From: a bacterium TMED217
GTDB lineage: Bacteria; Fidelibacterota; Marinisomatia; Marinisomatales; UBA1611
Assembly: GCA_002169695.1 (NCBI GenBank)
Contig: NHJO01000003.1
Coordinates: 1 to 34,540 of the forward strand
DNA: 34,540 nt
Reading direction: 5' to 3'
In this document: one piece after another, positions 17,551 to 26,632 of the stretch
How the letters are laid out: each line of letters begins with the position of its first letter
Position numbering within the stretch: the first letter of the stretch is position 1
The notes under the pieces: model-generated
The model's input: only the letters and a program-made list of their open reading frames with translations
Databases searched by the model: none
What the model was told of the DNA's origin: nothing
Translations under genes and position numbers: made by a program

Positions 17551-20063
17551 TTCTTTTTTCGTTTTTTTCTACGGGTTCTTTTTGGAGCTGCTCTCTTTAG
17601 ATTAATGAGGGTGATAGCTTCTTCTAAAGTTATGCTTTCTGGATTATTATCAGATTTTAATGCTGCGTTGACTTTTCCATCGGAAATGTACGGTCCATAT
17701 CTACCTTCTTTTAGTAATAGGTTTTCACCAGTATCTGGATGTTTTCCTAAATTTTTTAATTCGCTAGAACCCTTTTTGGATTTGTTTAAAATCTCGACTG
17801 CTTCATCGAGAGTTACATTTAATGGTGTTATATTACCAATAAGTCTGGCATTCGATTTGTCCATTTTTAAATATGGTCCATATCTACCATAGTCAGCAGT
17901 AATTGAAATATTTTTTTCTGGATGTATGCCAATAGTTCTGGGCAATGAAAGTAAGTTTACAGCTAGATCTAAATCAACGGTATCGATGTCTGTGCCCTTA
18001 GGAATAGCTTTACGTTTTGTAGTCTCGCCAAGCTGTATGTAGTAGCCATATGGTCCTTTTTTTAATAGTATATTTTCTTTTGTATCTGGGTCTTTACCTA
18101 ATGATTCATCTTCTCTTTGATCCTTGAAGAGTGAATTAATTATTTCATTGGTTAGGTCACCGAGGTAGATGTTTTGAGGGATTGATCGTGTGTCATCTTT
18201 TTTGCGTAGATAAGGGCCAAATCTCCCAATTCGACCTTCCAAATCATTATCTTTACCATCGGGAAGAGATATAGTGCATGCTTTCCCTATATCTATTTTT
18301 TCATCTAGCATTTTTTCTAGTCCTAAGTGCTCCTTATTCCCAAAATAGAAATTTTTCATGAATGGAAGTGAATCTAATTCCCCTCTTGATATCGCGTCTA
18401 ATTCATTCTCCATTTTTGCTGTAAAATCTCTATCTACTAACGTTGAAAAGTGGTTTTCTAATAGTTGCGTTATTGCTAATCCCAAATATGTTGGGGAAAG
18501 ATTACTTTTTGTTTTTTCTACATAACCTCTCCGGACTATTGTATCAAGTATAGATGCAAAGGTCGAGGGTCTTCCTATGCCATTAGACTCCATTTCTTTT
18601 ACAAGAGAGGCTTCTGTAAACCTAGCAGGAGGTTTCGTTTTATGAGCTTGTGTCTCCAGTTTAGAACAGTTGAGTTTTTCATTAACTGATAATTCAGGAA
18701 GAATTTTTTCTTTATTAGCAAGTTCTGCATCGGGATTATCTCTTCCTTCAACATAAATTTTCATATAACCTGGGAAAACAATGATCTGACCACTGGCTCT
18801 AAACTCAGTTTCAAGATTACTTATTATTACTGACGTTTGTTTTAATTTAGCAGGTAGCATTTGACTCGCTATTGTCCTTTGCCAAATTAATTCATATAGC
18901 TTGCCAGCATCATTACCTAATTGTGATGAAACTTTTTCAATGCTTAAAAATACTTTATGTGCAGGCCTGATTGCTTCATGTGCTTCCTGTGCATTTTTAA
19001 CATTAGTTGTATATTGGTTTGCAGTTTTAGGAAGAAAATCGTCTCCATATAGCTTGGAGATAATATTTCTTGATCCTTTCAAAGCTTCTTCAGAAAGATG
19101 AGTAGAATCTGTCCTCATATATGTAATGAATCCATTTTCATATAGCTGTTGTGCTACTCTCATAGTGTTTTTTGCAGAGAAGCGTAATTTTCTAGCTGCT
19201 TCTTGCTGCAATGTACTTGTTGTGAACGGAGGTTTAGGGTTAGAAGTTCTTGGTTTTTCTTTAATATCATTTACAACCCAATCTCCCTTTTCAATTTCAG
19301 ACAATAATTTTTCAACTTCTTTTTTATTTAGTAATAATGAATCAGGATTTTTTAATCTACCCGTATCTGAGTCAAAATCACTACTAGAGACGATTGATTT
19401 TCCATTAACCTTATTTAGTAATGCATCAAATGACTTTTTAGATCCATGCTTTTGTAGATTTACTTTTATTCCAAAATATTCAGTTCTAGAATATTTTTGT
19501 CTCTTTCTATCTCTTTCAATCAAAATTTTTACGCAGGCTGACTGTACTCTCCCAGCAGATAGAGTGGTATTAACAAAATTCATATTTTTTTGTAAGGTTG
19601 CCCATAGTACTGGTGAAACTTTGTATCCGACAAGACGATCAATAATTCTTCTTGTTTTTTGTGAGCTTATCAAATTGTCATCAAGTTTACGACTATTGTT
19701 CATACCGTCTTTAATTCCAGCTTTTGTGATTTCTGTAAATTCTACTCTTTCTAGTTTCTCTTTAGGTACTTCACTTGCGAGATGAGCTGCAATTGCTTCA
19801 CCTTCACGGTCCGGGTCACTTGCGATATATACCCTATCTGCTGAATCACTTTTTTTTCTCAGTTCTTTAATAAAGTCTTTTCTATTTGGAAGAATATCAA
19901 GTGTCATTTCAAAATTATTTTCAATATCTATTCCAAGTTTATTAGACGGAAGGTCTTTGACGTGGCCAACGCATGCAACAACTTCGAATTTACTTTCTAG
20001 GTATTGTTCAATTGTTCTTGCTTTTGATGGTGACTCTACAACGATTAAGGATTTTTGTTTCAT
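17547..20063 (-). CDS. topA: DNA topoisomerase I
   Basis: Type IA topoisomerase that relaxes negative supercoils. 838 residues. The Toprim domain starts SLIVVESPSKARTIEQYL (catalytic Glu10) and has DPDREGEA (83-90). The active-site tyrosine is Tyr315 in NGFITYMRTDSTHLS. SNGIGRPSTFASIL (about 560) completes the core. The C-terminus has no Cys4 zinc fingers. It has about four Topo_C repeats instead (GRFGPYLRKKDD, GPYGYYIQLGE, GRYGPYLKMD, GRYGPYISDGK) and ends in a very basic tail, KRTRRKKRKKK. This form is normal in Bacteroidota, Actinobacteria and relatives. It overlaps glyS by 4 bases and follows hisS after 68 bases. Confidence 0.97.
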   Translation of the reverse strand: MKQKSLIVVESPSKARTIEQYLESKFEVVACVGHVKDLPSNKLGIDIENNFEMTLDILPNRKDFIKELRKKSDSADRVYIASDPDREGEAIAAHLASEVPKEKLERVEFTEITKAGIKDGMNNSRKLDDNLISSQKTRRIIDRLVGYKVSPVLWATLQKNMNFVNTTLSAGRVQSACVKILIERDRKRQKYSRTEYFGIKVNLQKHGSKKSFDALLNKVNGKSIVSSSDFDSDTGRLKNPDSLLLNKKEVEKLLSEIEKGDWVVNDIKEKPRTSNPKPPFTTSTLQQEAARKLRFSAKNTMRVAQQLYENGFITYMRTDSTHLSEEALKGSRNIISKLYGDDFLPKTANQYTTNVKNAQEAHEAIRPAHKVFLSIEKVSSQLGNDAGKLYELIWQRTIASQMLPAKLKQTSVIISNLETEFRASGQIIVFPGYMKIYVEGRDNPDAELANKEKILPELSVNEKLNCSKLETQAHKTKPPARFTEASLVKEMESNGIGRPSTFASILDTIVRRGYVEKTKSNLSPTYLGLAITQLLENHFSTLVDRDFTAKMENELDAISRGELDSLPFMKNFYFGNKEHLGLEKMLDEKIDIGKACTISLPDGKDNDLEGRIGRFGPYLRKKDDTRSIPQNIYLGDLTNEIINSLFKDQREDESLGKDPDTKENILLKKGPYGYYIQLGETTKRKAIPKGTDIDTVDLDLAVNLLSLPRTIGIHPEKNISITADYGRYGPYLKMDKSNARLIGNITPLNVTLDEAVEILNKSKKGSSELKNLGKHPDTGENLLLKEGRYGPYISDGKVNAALKSDNNPESITLEEAITLINLKRAAPKRTRRKKRKKK

Positions 20064-20131
20064 TTATTTATTTTTATCTTTTAGTTAATATGTTGTTTTT
20101 TCTTTGCGCGTATAAAATGTAATAGAAAAAA

Positions 20132-21394
20132 TTAAAATGTCAAACTTTTGAAATAATTAAATACGTTTTTTAGTTCAATTGTTTCTTGATTGCCAACGCT
20201 TAAGTTTTTCAATTGAATTGTTTTATTAACCAGCTCTTGCTGTCCAACTATTATTGCAAAATCAGCATTATATTTATTAGCATCTCTCATTTGGGCTCTC
20301 ATACTTCTTCTCAATGTTTCAAATAAAACCTTATATCCTATTTTTCTTAGATTTGTTGACAGCTTTTGTAATGATCCCAAGGCTTCTTTATCTATACATA
20401 CTATATAAATAGTTGGAGTAGTCTTTTTATTTATCGCAATGTCATCTAGTGCCATTAATATTCTTTCCATGCCTGCTGCAAAACCAATAGCTGGAGTATC
20501 CTTTCCGCCTAAAGATTTAATAAGTCCATCATATCTTCCTCCACCGAGTAGGGCATCTTGCGCTCCTAAATCATTAGATATGATTTCAAAAGTAGTTTGA
20601 GTGTAATAGTCTAATCCTCTTACTAATAAAGGGTCTACAGTAAAAGGAATATTCATAGATTTTAGAAATATTTTGACTTGGTCAAAATGGTCTTGATCTT
20701 CCTTTGTATAATAATCTTCAATTTTAGGAGCAGATTTAATTATCTGTATTTCATTTTTATTTTTTGTATCAAGTATTCTCAGGGGATTGTTTCCTAATCT
20801 ACGTTTGCTTGTTTCTGATAATTTTGAAACATGTGGCTTTAAGAAATTTATTAGCGCATTTTTGTATTTATTTCTGCACTCTTTTGAGCCAATACTCGAA
20901 AGTTTAAGCTCTAAGTTGTTTATACCTGCTTTTTTAAGTATTTCCCAACCTAATGCTATTACTTCAGCATCCTGTTCTGGGTTCGCACTACCGATTGCCT
21001 CAACACCAAATTGGTGAAATTGTCTTTGTCTGCCCTTTTGGGGCCTTTCTCTGCGAAATGAGGGCCCGATATAATATAACCTCTGGAGGACAGATTTATT
21101 ATGTAGATTATGTTGAATATATGATCTAACTACTGAAGCAGTCATTTCTGGTCTTAAAGCAATAGTTTTATTATCTCTATCAGTCCAAGAATACATTTCT
21201 TTAGAAACAATATCTGTATTTTCACCAATACCTCTATTAAATAATCCAGCCTCTTCAATTATAGGTGTTCTAATTTCGCTATATCCAGAAAGTGAGGCAC
21301 TAGCATGGATTATTTTTTCAAGATTTTGCCAATTCCTAGAATTTTCTGGTAAGATATCATGAGTTCCTTTTATTGTTCTCATTTGTTTCACCAT
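20132..21394 (-). CDS. hisS: Histidyl-tRNA synthetase
   Basis: Class II synthetase of 420 residues. RTIKGTHDILPENS at the start is the HisRS opening. TALRPEMTAS-type motif is seen as IALRPEMTASVVRSYI, motif 2 as FRRERPQKGRQRQFHQFGVEAIG, and the two HisA motifs as LVRGLDYYTQTTFE and AIGFAAGMERIL. The C-terminal anticodon domain has YKVLFETLRRSMRAQMRDANKYNADFAIIVG. Two starts are possible: the ATG at 21394, overlapping the zinc-ribbon gene by 7 bases with GGAG 4 bases before it, or the ATG at 21382, which gives the tighter family N-terminus MRTIKG. Either way it is coupled to the gene before it. Confidence 0.96.
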   Translation of the reverse strand: MVKQMRTIKGTHDILPENSRNWQNLEKIIHASASLSGYSEIRTPIIEEAGLFNRGIGENTDIVSKEMYSWTDRDNKTIALRPEMTASVVRSYIQHNLHNKSVLQRLYYIGPSFRRERPQKGRQRQFHQFGVEAIGSANPEQDAEVIALGWEILKKAGINNLELKLSSIGSKECRNKYKNALINFLKPHVSKLSETSKRRLGNNPLRILDTKNKNEIQIIKSAPKIEDYYTKEDQDHFDQVKIFLKSMNIPFTVDPLLVRGLDYYTQTTFEIISNDLGAQDALLGGGRYDGLIKSLGGKDTPAIGFAAGMERILMALDDIAINKKTTPTIYIVCIDKEALGSLQKLSTNLRKIGYKVLFETLRRSMRAQMRDANKYNADFAIIVGQQELVNKTIQLKNLSVGNQETIELKNVFNYFKSLTF

Positions 21395-21726
21395 TTTTCT
21401 CCAGTTATAGAATTAACTATGGTAATTGCCTGTTGTTCGTATGATTTAGGAACAAAAATTCTAATCATATTATCAATTAATCCTGATCCACTTGTATTTA
21501 ATGCAGAACTGCTCCAATTATTTTTAACATAGTGAGGAATCTCTTTTTTATTTAATACTTCAACAATCATATCTGAAAAAACACTTCCAATAAAGGCTGG
21601 TAATGGCGTCCATGTCATTTCCGGTATGGGCAAATCAATTACACATGCATCTACTAGAGTTATTTTACAGTCACCGCATTCAATGAAATTATCTAAATAT
21701 TCAGCTTGGCATTCTGGACATATCAT
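21388..21726 (-). CDS. Zinc-ribbon plus DUF2007-like small protein
   Basis: 112 residues. An N-terminal zinc ribbon has CPEC (Cys3, Cys6) and CGDC (Cys17, Cys20). After a Pro/Trp linker (PIPEMTWTPLPAF) comes GSVFSDMIVEVLNKKEIPHYVKN, then a loop and IRIFVPKSYEQQAITIVNSI. The second half follows the pattern of DUF2007 ('putative signal transducing protein', PF09413), a small ferredoxin-like fold whose substrate or partner is unknown. No signal or membrane segment is seen. It overlaps hisS by 7 bases, so its expression is tied to the synthetase. The domain call is moderately sure; function is unknown. Confidence 0.78.
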   Translation of the reverse strand: MICPECQAEYLDNFIECGDCKITLVDACVIDLPIPEMTWTPLPAFIGSVFSDMIVEVLNKKEIPHYVKNNWSSSALNTSGSGLIDNMIRIFVPKSYEQQAITIVNSITGEKW

Positions 21727-21785
21727 ATTCTTGGTTAAATAATTATTATAATTTCATAAATATAATTTATAGAACAAATAGGATA

Positions 21786-24700
21786 TTAAAATGGTGATTT
21801 AGAATAAACACCACCTTTTTTCTCTATTTTTAAATCTTTTAGGTTAGGCGATTTTACATTTAGTTTTACATAAACTCCTTGCCCTATTCCACCTGGTGTC
21901 CAATTAAGAGATAGTTCCCAACAGTGAAGATCTCGATTTAAAGAGACATTGTGGCTTACTAAATCTTTTTTAATCATATCAAAACGTGCTCGATAGGCTA
22001 GTTTCCAATTTTTTGATAATTGAATATTTGATGAAGTATTAACCCAAAATGTTTTTGTTTCGTTTAAAGGGTTATATGCATTATAGTTATAACTTAGACT
22101 AAAGTTAGTACTCCATAAATTTCCACTTTTTAATGTATTTTTCATTGAATTAATTGTATTTAATTCCGATAGATGGTCGTTTGTTTTTAGAGAATCAATA
22201 TCTGTTGGTATTTGTTCATCTTTTTTCTGCCAATGACTTCCATTTAGTCTGAAGCCAGTAGAAAGTCTAGCATTTATTAATCTTGGGTCAAGAATTCCAT
22301 TATTATTCTTTCTATACTCATTTATTCTAGCGCCAGTTTCATTATCATAATCGTAAAAATCATGTGTCGTTGATAGGTCAAGATTAAGTTTTCCAAAAAG
22401 CTTTGATCTAATAGATGATTTTAAGTTTGCAAGATTATATTTATCAGCAGCATAGTTATAGCTACTACTCACTCTCCAACTAAAAAGATCTATTTTTTTT
22501 TCTTCATCATTAATTGTTGTTTTTGCTTGAAATATATTGTTCAGAGAAAAGTTAACATTTTTTTGTTCATTACTTGGTGTGCTCCCTGCCATGGTTTTGG
22601 AAAAACGATCATGCTTAATAATATCTCCATTTATTGGATTATTGTAGGTTTCTATATATCCTAAATCATAACCAAAGACAGGTTCTGAAAAGTCTGGAGT
22701 CCATGAATAACCTATCGATGGTGAGGCTACATGTCTTATTATTTTTAGAGGACCAAAAGGTAAAGCAAAAACACCATATAATTTAGTATTTGCATTAACG
22801 GAAAATGACCCTGTTGTTCTAGTATCAAATCCTTTATTTTCAATATCCTGAAAACTGTTAGTTGAATCATTCCAAATTTTATCAAATGATCTATTAACCC
22901 AGTTTGACCTTAAATTGATTCTTGGATTAATATTGATGTACTTAAATAATTTAGTTGGAGCATTTAACGATGCGGTATGTGTCCATCCATTATCTATAAA
23001 AGTGGTATCTATTGGGCTACCGCTATCATTTCTTTTCCAATCATAAATACTAAGCGAATCAATAAAAACCGATTCATAATATTTTCTATCTTTATTTGTA
23101 AAATTAAAACCGTAGTTCCATGTAATATTATGATACCAGCGTTTTTGATTGTTTTTTGTAGCTAAAAGATTGCTTTGACCATGCCTAAATGAAACTTTTG
23201 GGATGGTTCTATTTATAATATTCAATTGATATCCAGCTTGCGTAGGTGCAACGTAATAGTTACTTGTATTATCAGTTTTTTTATCAACTAAAAGATCTTG
23301 GTTTGAATAAAGGTTAAAGCTCATAGAATTTTTTGATTTAGTCCATCTTTTAGTATATGTAATGTTTGAAGTCGCTTTTTGATCCATACGTTCGGCGACA
23401 TCTAGGCCATATTTTCTATTATAGCTGCCATTACTTGAATAAGTAGTATTTGCGTTAAAAGTTTGATTATTCCTAAGCAATTGAGAATGCTTCCAACGGA
23501 GCATGAAATTACTATTTCTGTTTTCTTTTAATGAAATAATATCCTCACTTCCTGATAAAAATTGCTGATTTCTAAAATAGAAGTTTCCGTTGAATTTGTA
23601 TCGTACTCTATATTGATTGTTTACGCTTAATACTGCGCCCTGTCTATCCCCAAAACTGAGTGTAAACTTTGAGCCCCAGTAGTCATTTGGGGCCCAGTAG
23701 TATCCCAGTCCATCAATATATTGTCCCCGAGAACGACTTTCTCCATATGCTGGCATTATCCAGCCAGAATGTCTTCTGCCGCCTTGATGGGGGAAGATTG
23801 CTAGTGGAATGCCAAAGACAGGTATATCAGCTAGTTTTAATACAATTGGCTTTGCAATCACAACATCATTTTGAATAATTTTCATTTTATTTGATTCGAA
23901 GTGAAAATGGGGTGTGTCAAGATCACAAGTAGTAAATACTGAATTTTTAATATAGATAACCTTATCACCTTCATTTCGTATCTCTTTACCCTTATAAAAG
24001 CCATCTTCCGCTTTTGTTTTTCCATAAATAATCTTTCCTCTTTTTGTATCTAGGTTATAGATCATTTCATCCCCGACCATTGGATCTCGGCCTTTCTCAA
24101 TGATAGTTGGTATAATCGATTTATAGATTGAATCAGTTTCGCTCTTAGGATATGCATATAGTATTTTTGTTGGCCAGTTTACATTGATATATCCAGCTTC
24201 TAAATCTGTATTTTCATGGCGGGTTTTTGCATTACCGATAAGTTTTGTTTCTTCTGCCTTTAGATAATAATCTATTTTTTCTGCAGAATATATTAGTGGA
24301 GAGTGTATTTCATTTGATAATGAGTCTGGGGTGTACTTGCCCTGAGAGCCGCCATTAACAATAATGTTGGTTAGATTTTTTTCTTTAAAATTCATTATAA
24401 TCGTATCTCCTGATGTCACATTCTTTCCTTTGTATAATGAGTCTTCGATAATATGATACAGAGTAGTGGCCATTCCACTTAACCTTAATGAGTCAAGCAC
24501 GCCATTAATAAAATATCCTTGGAGGTTATTGCTAGTCATATCATCATTAAATTTTAATTTTTTGCGACTGCTGTCTTGTTTACTGTATTTAAAAGCTTCT
24601 ATGGTAGTTATTACTCGAGCATTATCTGGTATAAAAATATGTTTTAACATTTTTTTAGTATAGCTCAAAATAATTTTTTTGCCATTTAGAGAACGTTCTG

Positions 24701-25304
24701 CATCAACTATTTTTGGTTTTATTTGCAAGTGAGTTTTTTCATTATCATGGTTATATATTGCTATGCCGCACGTTGCTGTTCTTAGTGAGTCTTGAATCTC
24801 TACATTTCCTATTGCGGTATAAGAAACAGCACCTGAACCTGGTTTTTTAATATATTCAATTCTGTTTGCTTTTATTTTTTGATTATTTTGAAATAGTTCA
24901 ACATTACCTATAGCTATTCCACTATCGATTTCCGTAAAATAAATTAAACTATCTGATATTAGAGAATATTCTCTATCAATTATTTTTGGATCTCCGGCAC
25001 TTTCAATTCTGTTTTTTTTAGAGTAAAACGTTATACTATCACAAGTTAGTGTAAGTGTTTCTTTAGTAAGGCTTACTTCATCAAATAAATATGCGATATC
25101 TTTTTTTTCTTTATAATTACCATATTGACACTTCAGATTTATCAGTCCTTTTTGAAACTCAACATCGCCTTTAAGATACTTTATTGATTCACCTTTAATC
25201 GTTTTGCTTTCTAGAATTTCTGCTTTTTTTAGTTTCAACCTATTTGCAGAAATAGTTGATATCAAAAAAATAAATAATAAAATATTTTTTGATAATGAAT
25301 TCAA
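21786..25304 (-). CDS. lptD: LPS-assembly outer-membrane protein LptD (OstA/Imp family)
   Basis: 1172 residues with signal peptide MNSLSKNILLFIFLISTISA. The first third is OstA/LptA-like beta-jellyroll: repeated units such as LKGDVEFQKGLINLKCQYGNY and AIGNVELFQNNQKIKANRIEYI. The middle has KPIVLKLADIPVFGIPLAIFPHQ followed by GGRRHSGWIMPAYGES, the conserved LptD region that opens the barrel. The remainder is a large beta-barrel, rich in Asn, Tyr and Trp, ending at SPF. It inserts lipopolysaccharide in the outer leaflet, implying that this cell makes LPS. The size is above that of proteobacterial LptD (about 780) but usual for the FCB form. The start is TTG with GGGT 5 bases before. No LptE gene is nearby. 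Confidence 0.88.
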   Translation of the reverse strand: MNSLSKNILLFIFLISTISANRLKLKKAEILESKTIKGESIKYLKGDVEFQKGLINLKCQYGNYKEKKDIAYLFDEVSLTKETLTLTCDSITFYSKKNRIESAGDPKIIDREYSLISDSLIYFTEIDSGIAIGNVELFQNNQKIKANRIEYIKKPGSGAVSYTAIGNVEIQDSLRTATCGIAIYNHDNEKTHLQIKPKIVDAERSLNGKKIILSYTKKMLKHIFIPDNARVITTIEAFKYSKQDSSRKKLKFNDDMTSNNLQGYFINGVLDSLRLSGMATTLYHIIEDSLYKGKNVTSGDTIIMNFKEKNLTNIIVNGGSQGKYTPDSLSNEIHSPLIYSAEKIDYYLKAEETKLIGNAKTRHENTDLEAGYINVNWPTKILYAYPKSETDSIYKSIIPTIIEKGRDPMVGDEMIYNLDTKRGKIIYGKTKAEDGFYKGKEIRNEGDKVIYIKNSVFTTCDLDTPHFHFESNKMKIIQNDVVIAKPIVLKLADIPVFGIPLAIFPHQGGRRHSGWIMPAYGESRSRGQYIDGLGYYWAPNDYWGSKFTLSFGDRQGAVLSVNNQYRVRYKFNGNFYFRNQQFLSGSEDIISLKENRNSNFMLRWKHSQLLRNNQTFNANTTYSSNGSYNRKYGLDVAERMDQKATSNITYTKRWTKSKNSMSFNLYSNQDLLVDKKTDNTSNYYVAPTQAGYQLNIINRTIPKVSFRHGQSNLLATKNNQKRWYHNITWNYGFNFTNKDRKYYESVFIDSLSIYDWKRNDSGSPIDTTFIDNGWTHTASLNAPTKLFKYININPRINLRSNWVNRSFDKIWNDSTNSFQDIENKGFDTRTTGSFSVNANTKLYGVFALPFGPLKIIRHVASPSIGYSWTPDFSEPVFGYDLGYIETYNNPINGDIIKHDRFSKTMAGSTPSNEQKNVNFSLNNIFQAKTTINDEEKKIDLFSWRVSSSYNYAADKYNLANLKSSIRSKLFGKLNLDLSTTHDFYDYDNETGARINEYRKNNNGILDPRLINARLSTGFRLNGSHWQKKDEQIPTDIDSLKTNDHLSELNTINSMKNTLKSGNLWSTNFSLSYNYNAYNPLNETKTFWVNTSSNIQLSKNWKLAYRARFDMIKKDLVSHNVSLNRDLHCWELSLNWTPGGIGQGVYVKLNVKSPNLKDLKIEKKGGVYSKSPF

Positions 25305-25356
25305 ATTTTACCCAATATTATTAGAGTTTTAATTCTGCATGACATTGATTAAACGA

Positions 25357-25364
25357 GGGGGGGG
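25357..25364 (+). repeat. Run of eight G in the lptD/tRNA-Thr intergenic region
   Basis: GGGGGGGG directly followed by a perfect TATAAT (25365-25370). Long G runs are conspicuous in such AT-rich DNA, and such tracts slip during replication. It lies about 53 bases upstream of the lptD start on the other strand (there a run of C) and 165 bases upstream of tRNA-Thr. Confidence 0.9.
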
Positions 25365-25404
25365 TATAATTGTTCAAAATAATTTTATATCTGTTATTCA
25401 TCGT

Positions 25405-25433
25405 TTGATATATGAATTTAACACGCTTATAAT
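25405..25433 (+). promoter_or_regulatory. Sigma70-type promoter for tRNA-Thr
   Basis: TTGATA at 25405-25410 (5 of 6 to TTGACA), a 17-base spacer, and TATAAT at 25428-25433 (6 of 6). Transcription would start near 25440, about 89 bases before the tRNA. It is the best promoter match I found in the window and no other plus-strand gene lies between. Confidence 0.7.
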
Positions 25434-25528
25434 TTTTCAAATAGATATTCATATAATCTAATTTTTATATATTTTATAATTTTTTGTATTTAAAAGTAAG
25501 GGTGAATTCTTAAATTAAATTAATAATT

Positions 25529-25602
25529 GCCGGGTTAGCTGAGTTGGTTCAAGCGACTGATTCGTAATCAGTAGTAGGTGGGTTCGATTCCCATACCCGG
25601 CT
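25529..25602 (+). tRNA. tRNA-Thr (anticodon CGU)
   Basis: Folds as a standard cloverleaf. Acceptor GCCGGGT pairs with ACCCGGC, 7 of 7. The D stem is GCT/AGC, the anticodon stem is ACTGA/TCAGT around loop TTCGTAA, and the T arm is GTGGG-TTCGATT-CCCAT. The anticodon CGT reads ACG (Thr). The discriminator base is T and no CCA is encoded, so CCA must be added after transcription. It sits between lptD and the YidD-like gene, 95 bases after the -10 box described above. Confidence 0.95.
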
Positions 25603-25612
25603 CAATTGCAAT

Positions 25613-26248
25613 TTATTTTTTAGATTGATTTTTTTTAAGTGGTTGATAATATTTTGCAGCTCTCCAAGATCCATATATTTCAGCTATATAAAGAGTCGTA
25701 AATGCAGCGGTAAAAATTGGAGCTAAAATTTTTTGATTATTTTTTGTAGCTACTTTAGATGCTTCCCAAGTTATAGCTAAATTTATTAAGCTATAAAAAC
25801 TATCATAGAATCTATCCGTATAAATACGGCCTAGGCCAGGGACTATTGCTAAGATTGCAGCAATAGTAGGAGATTTTGGTCCTTTTTGATATAATTTAGG
25901 CTTCACAAAATCGATTAGCCTTCCATCTTCATCATTATATACTCCATTAATTTTTTGGTGGTAGAATAATGCAGAAGGATTGCACCTAATAATCCTATCT
26001 GTAGCAATAATTGGGCCCATTATTAAACCATTCTCTTTTAAGGATATTGCACAAAAATTTGAGCAGCTCGGATAAAACTGACAATTAAAAATATCAGAGT
26101 TATAAGAAATGCGTTGCCATCGAGATACTGGGTAAATGAACATTTTTTTTATAAATGAAATATTTTTTGAACTTAATAATGAATCAGCGGGGTATTTTAT
26201 TTGAGCAGGCGCAGCTGATATAAATATTATTAATATTATTTTTTTCAT
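25613..26248 (-). CDS. YidD-domain protein fused to a C-terminal membrane domain
   Basis: 211 residues. A signal peptide (MKKIILIIFISAAPAQ) is followed at about 38-95 by the YidD core: NCQFYPSCSNFCAISLKENG, then GPIIATDRIIRCNPSA, with Cys56, Cys62 and Cys89 at the usual places. Stand-alone YidD is about 70-100 residues, cytoplasmic, and helps YidC insert membrane proteins. Here the domain has a signal sequence and is followed by about 75 residues with hydrophobic segments (TIAAILAIVPGLGRIYTDRFYDSFYSLINLAI, then APIFTAAFTTLYIAEIYGSW). The stretch PGLGRIYTDRFYDS resembles the PGLGQ-Y-GR motif of DUF5683-type membrane proteins of Bacteroidota. The role is not known. It lies 10 bases after tRNA-Thr, convergent with it. 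Confidence 0.75.
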   Translation of the reverse strand: MKKIILIIFISAAPAQIKYPADSLLSSKNISFIKKMFIYPVSRWQRISYNSDIFNCQFYPSCSNFCAISLKENGLIMGPIIATDRIIRCNPSALFYHQKINGVYNDEDGRLIDFVKPKLYQKGPKSPTIAAILAIVPGLGRIYTDRFYDSFYSLINLAITWEASKVATKNNQKILAPIFTAAFTTLYIAEIYGSWRAAKYYQPLKKNQSKK

Positions 26249-26326
26249 ACTTGTGAATCTATTAATATTATGTATCGAACTCTAAACTGAATATATAAAT
26301 AACAATTTGATGAAATAGAACAAATA

Positions 26327-26632
26327 ATGGAAAATATAATAGAATTAATAACCGCAAATCCTGTATATCTAGCTATAGCAGTTATTTTAGCGATTGTCGT
26401 TGTTTATGGTTTTATTAAAAAAATAATTAAACTTGTCCTTGTAACTGCTTCTATTTTTATTTTATACATTGCATATTTGCATTATACTGGGAACAACACA
26501 GCAGAAATTTCAAAGTCTGTTTCAAAGTCTGCAGAAATATTAAAAGAGGCAGTATCAAAAACAGGTGAAAAAGTAAAAGAGTCAGCTATTAAAACAATTG
26601 AAAAAAAGGTTGAAGACAAATTAACTGATTAA
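26327..26632 (+). CDS. Small membrane protein with a charged amphipathic tail, unknown function
   Basis: 101 residues. Two hydrophobic segments lie close together (about 12-30 and 34-51: YLAIAVILAIVVVYGFI, then LVLVTASIFILYIAYL). They are followed by about 45 residues of Lys/Glu/Ser-rich amphipathic helix with a loose 11-residue rhythm (KSVSKSAEILKEAVSKTGEKVKESA), as in LEA-like or membrane-surface helices. No family recognised. It is divergent from the YidD-like gene across 78 bases and its stop overlaps the NUDIX stop on the other strand by 4 bases (TTAA shared). It is probably real: open, with a clean ATG and normal base use, but not conserved by any test I can run. Confidence 0.65.
   Translation: MENIIELITANPVYLAIAVILAIVVVYGFIKKIIKLVLVTASIFILYIAYLHYTGNNTAEISKSVSKSAEILKEAVSKTGEKVKESAIKTIEKKVEDKLTD

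Noticed and set aside
19126-19785. 219-codon open frame on the plus strand inside topA
   Set aside because: Lies wholly within the opposite strand of a well-conserved enzyme; its product is Ser/Phe/Leu-rich with no motifs, as expected for a shadow frame.
25345-25370. TTGATT-14-TATAAT as a standard promoter
   Set aside because: A spacer of 14 bases is too short for sigma70; kept only as a possible phase-variable site. The 25405-25433 pair is the better promoter for tRNA-Thr.
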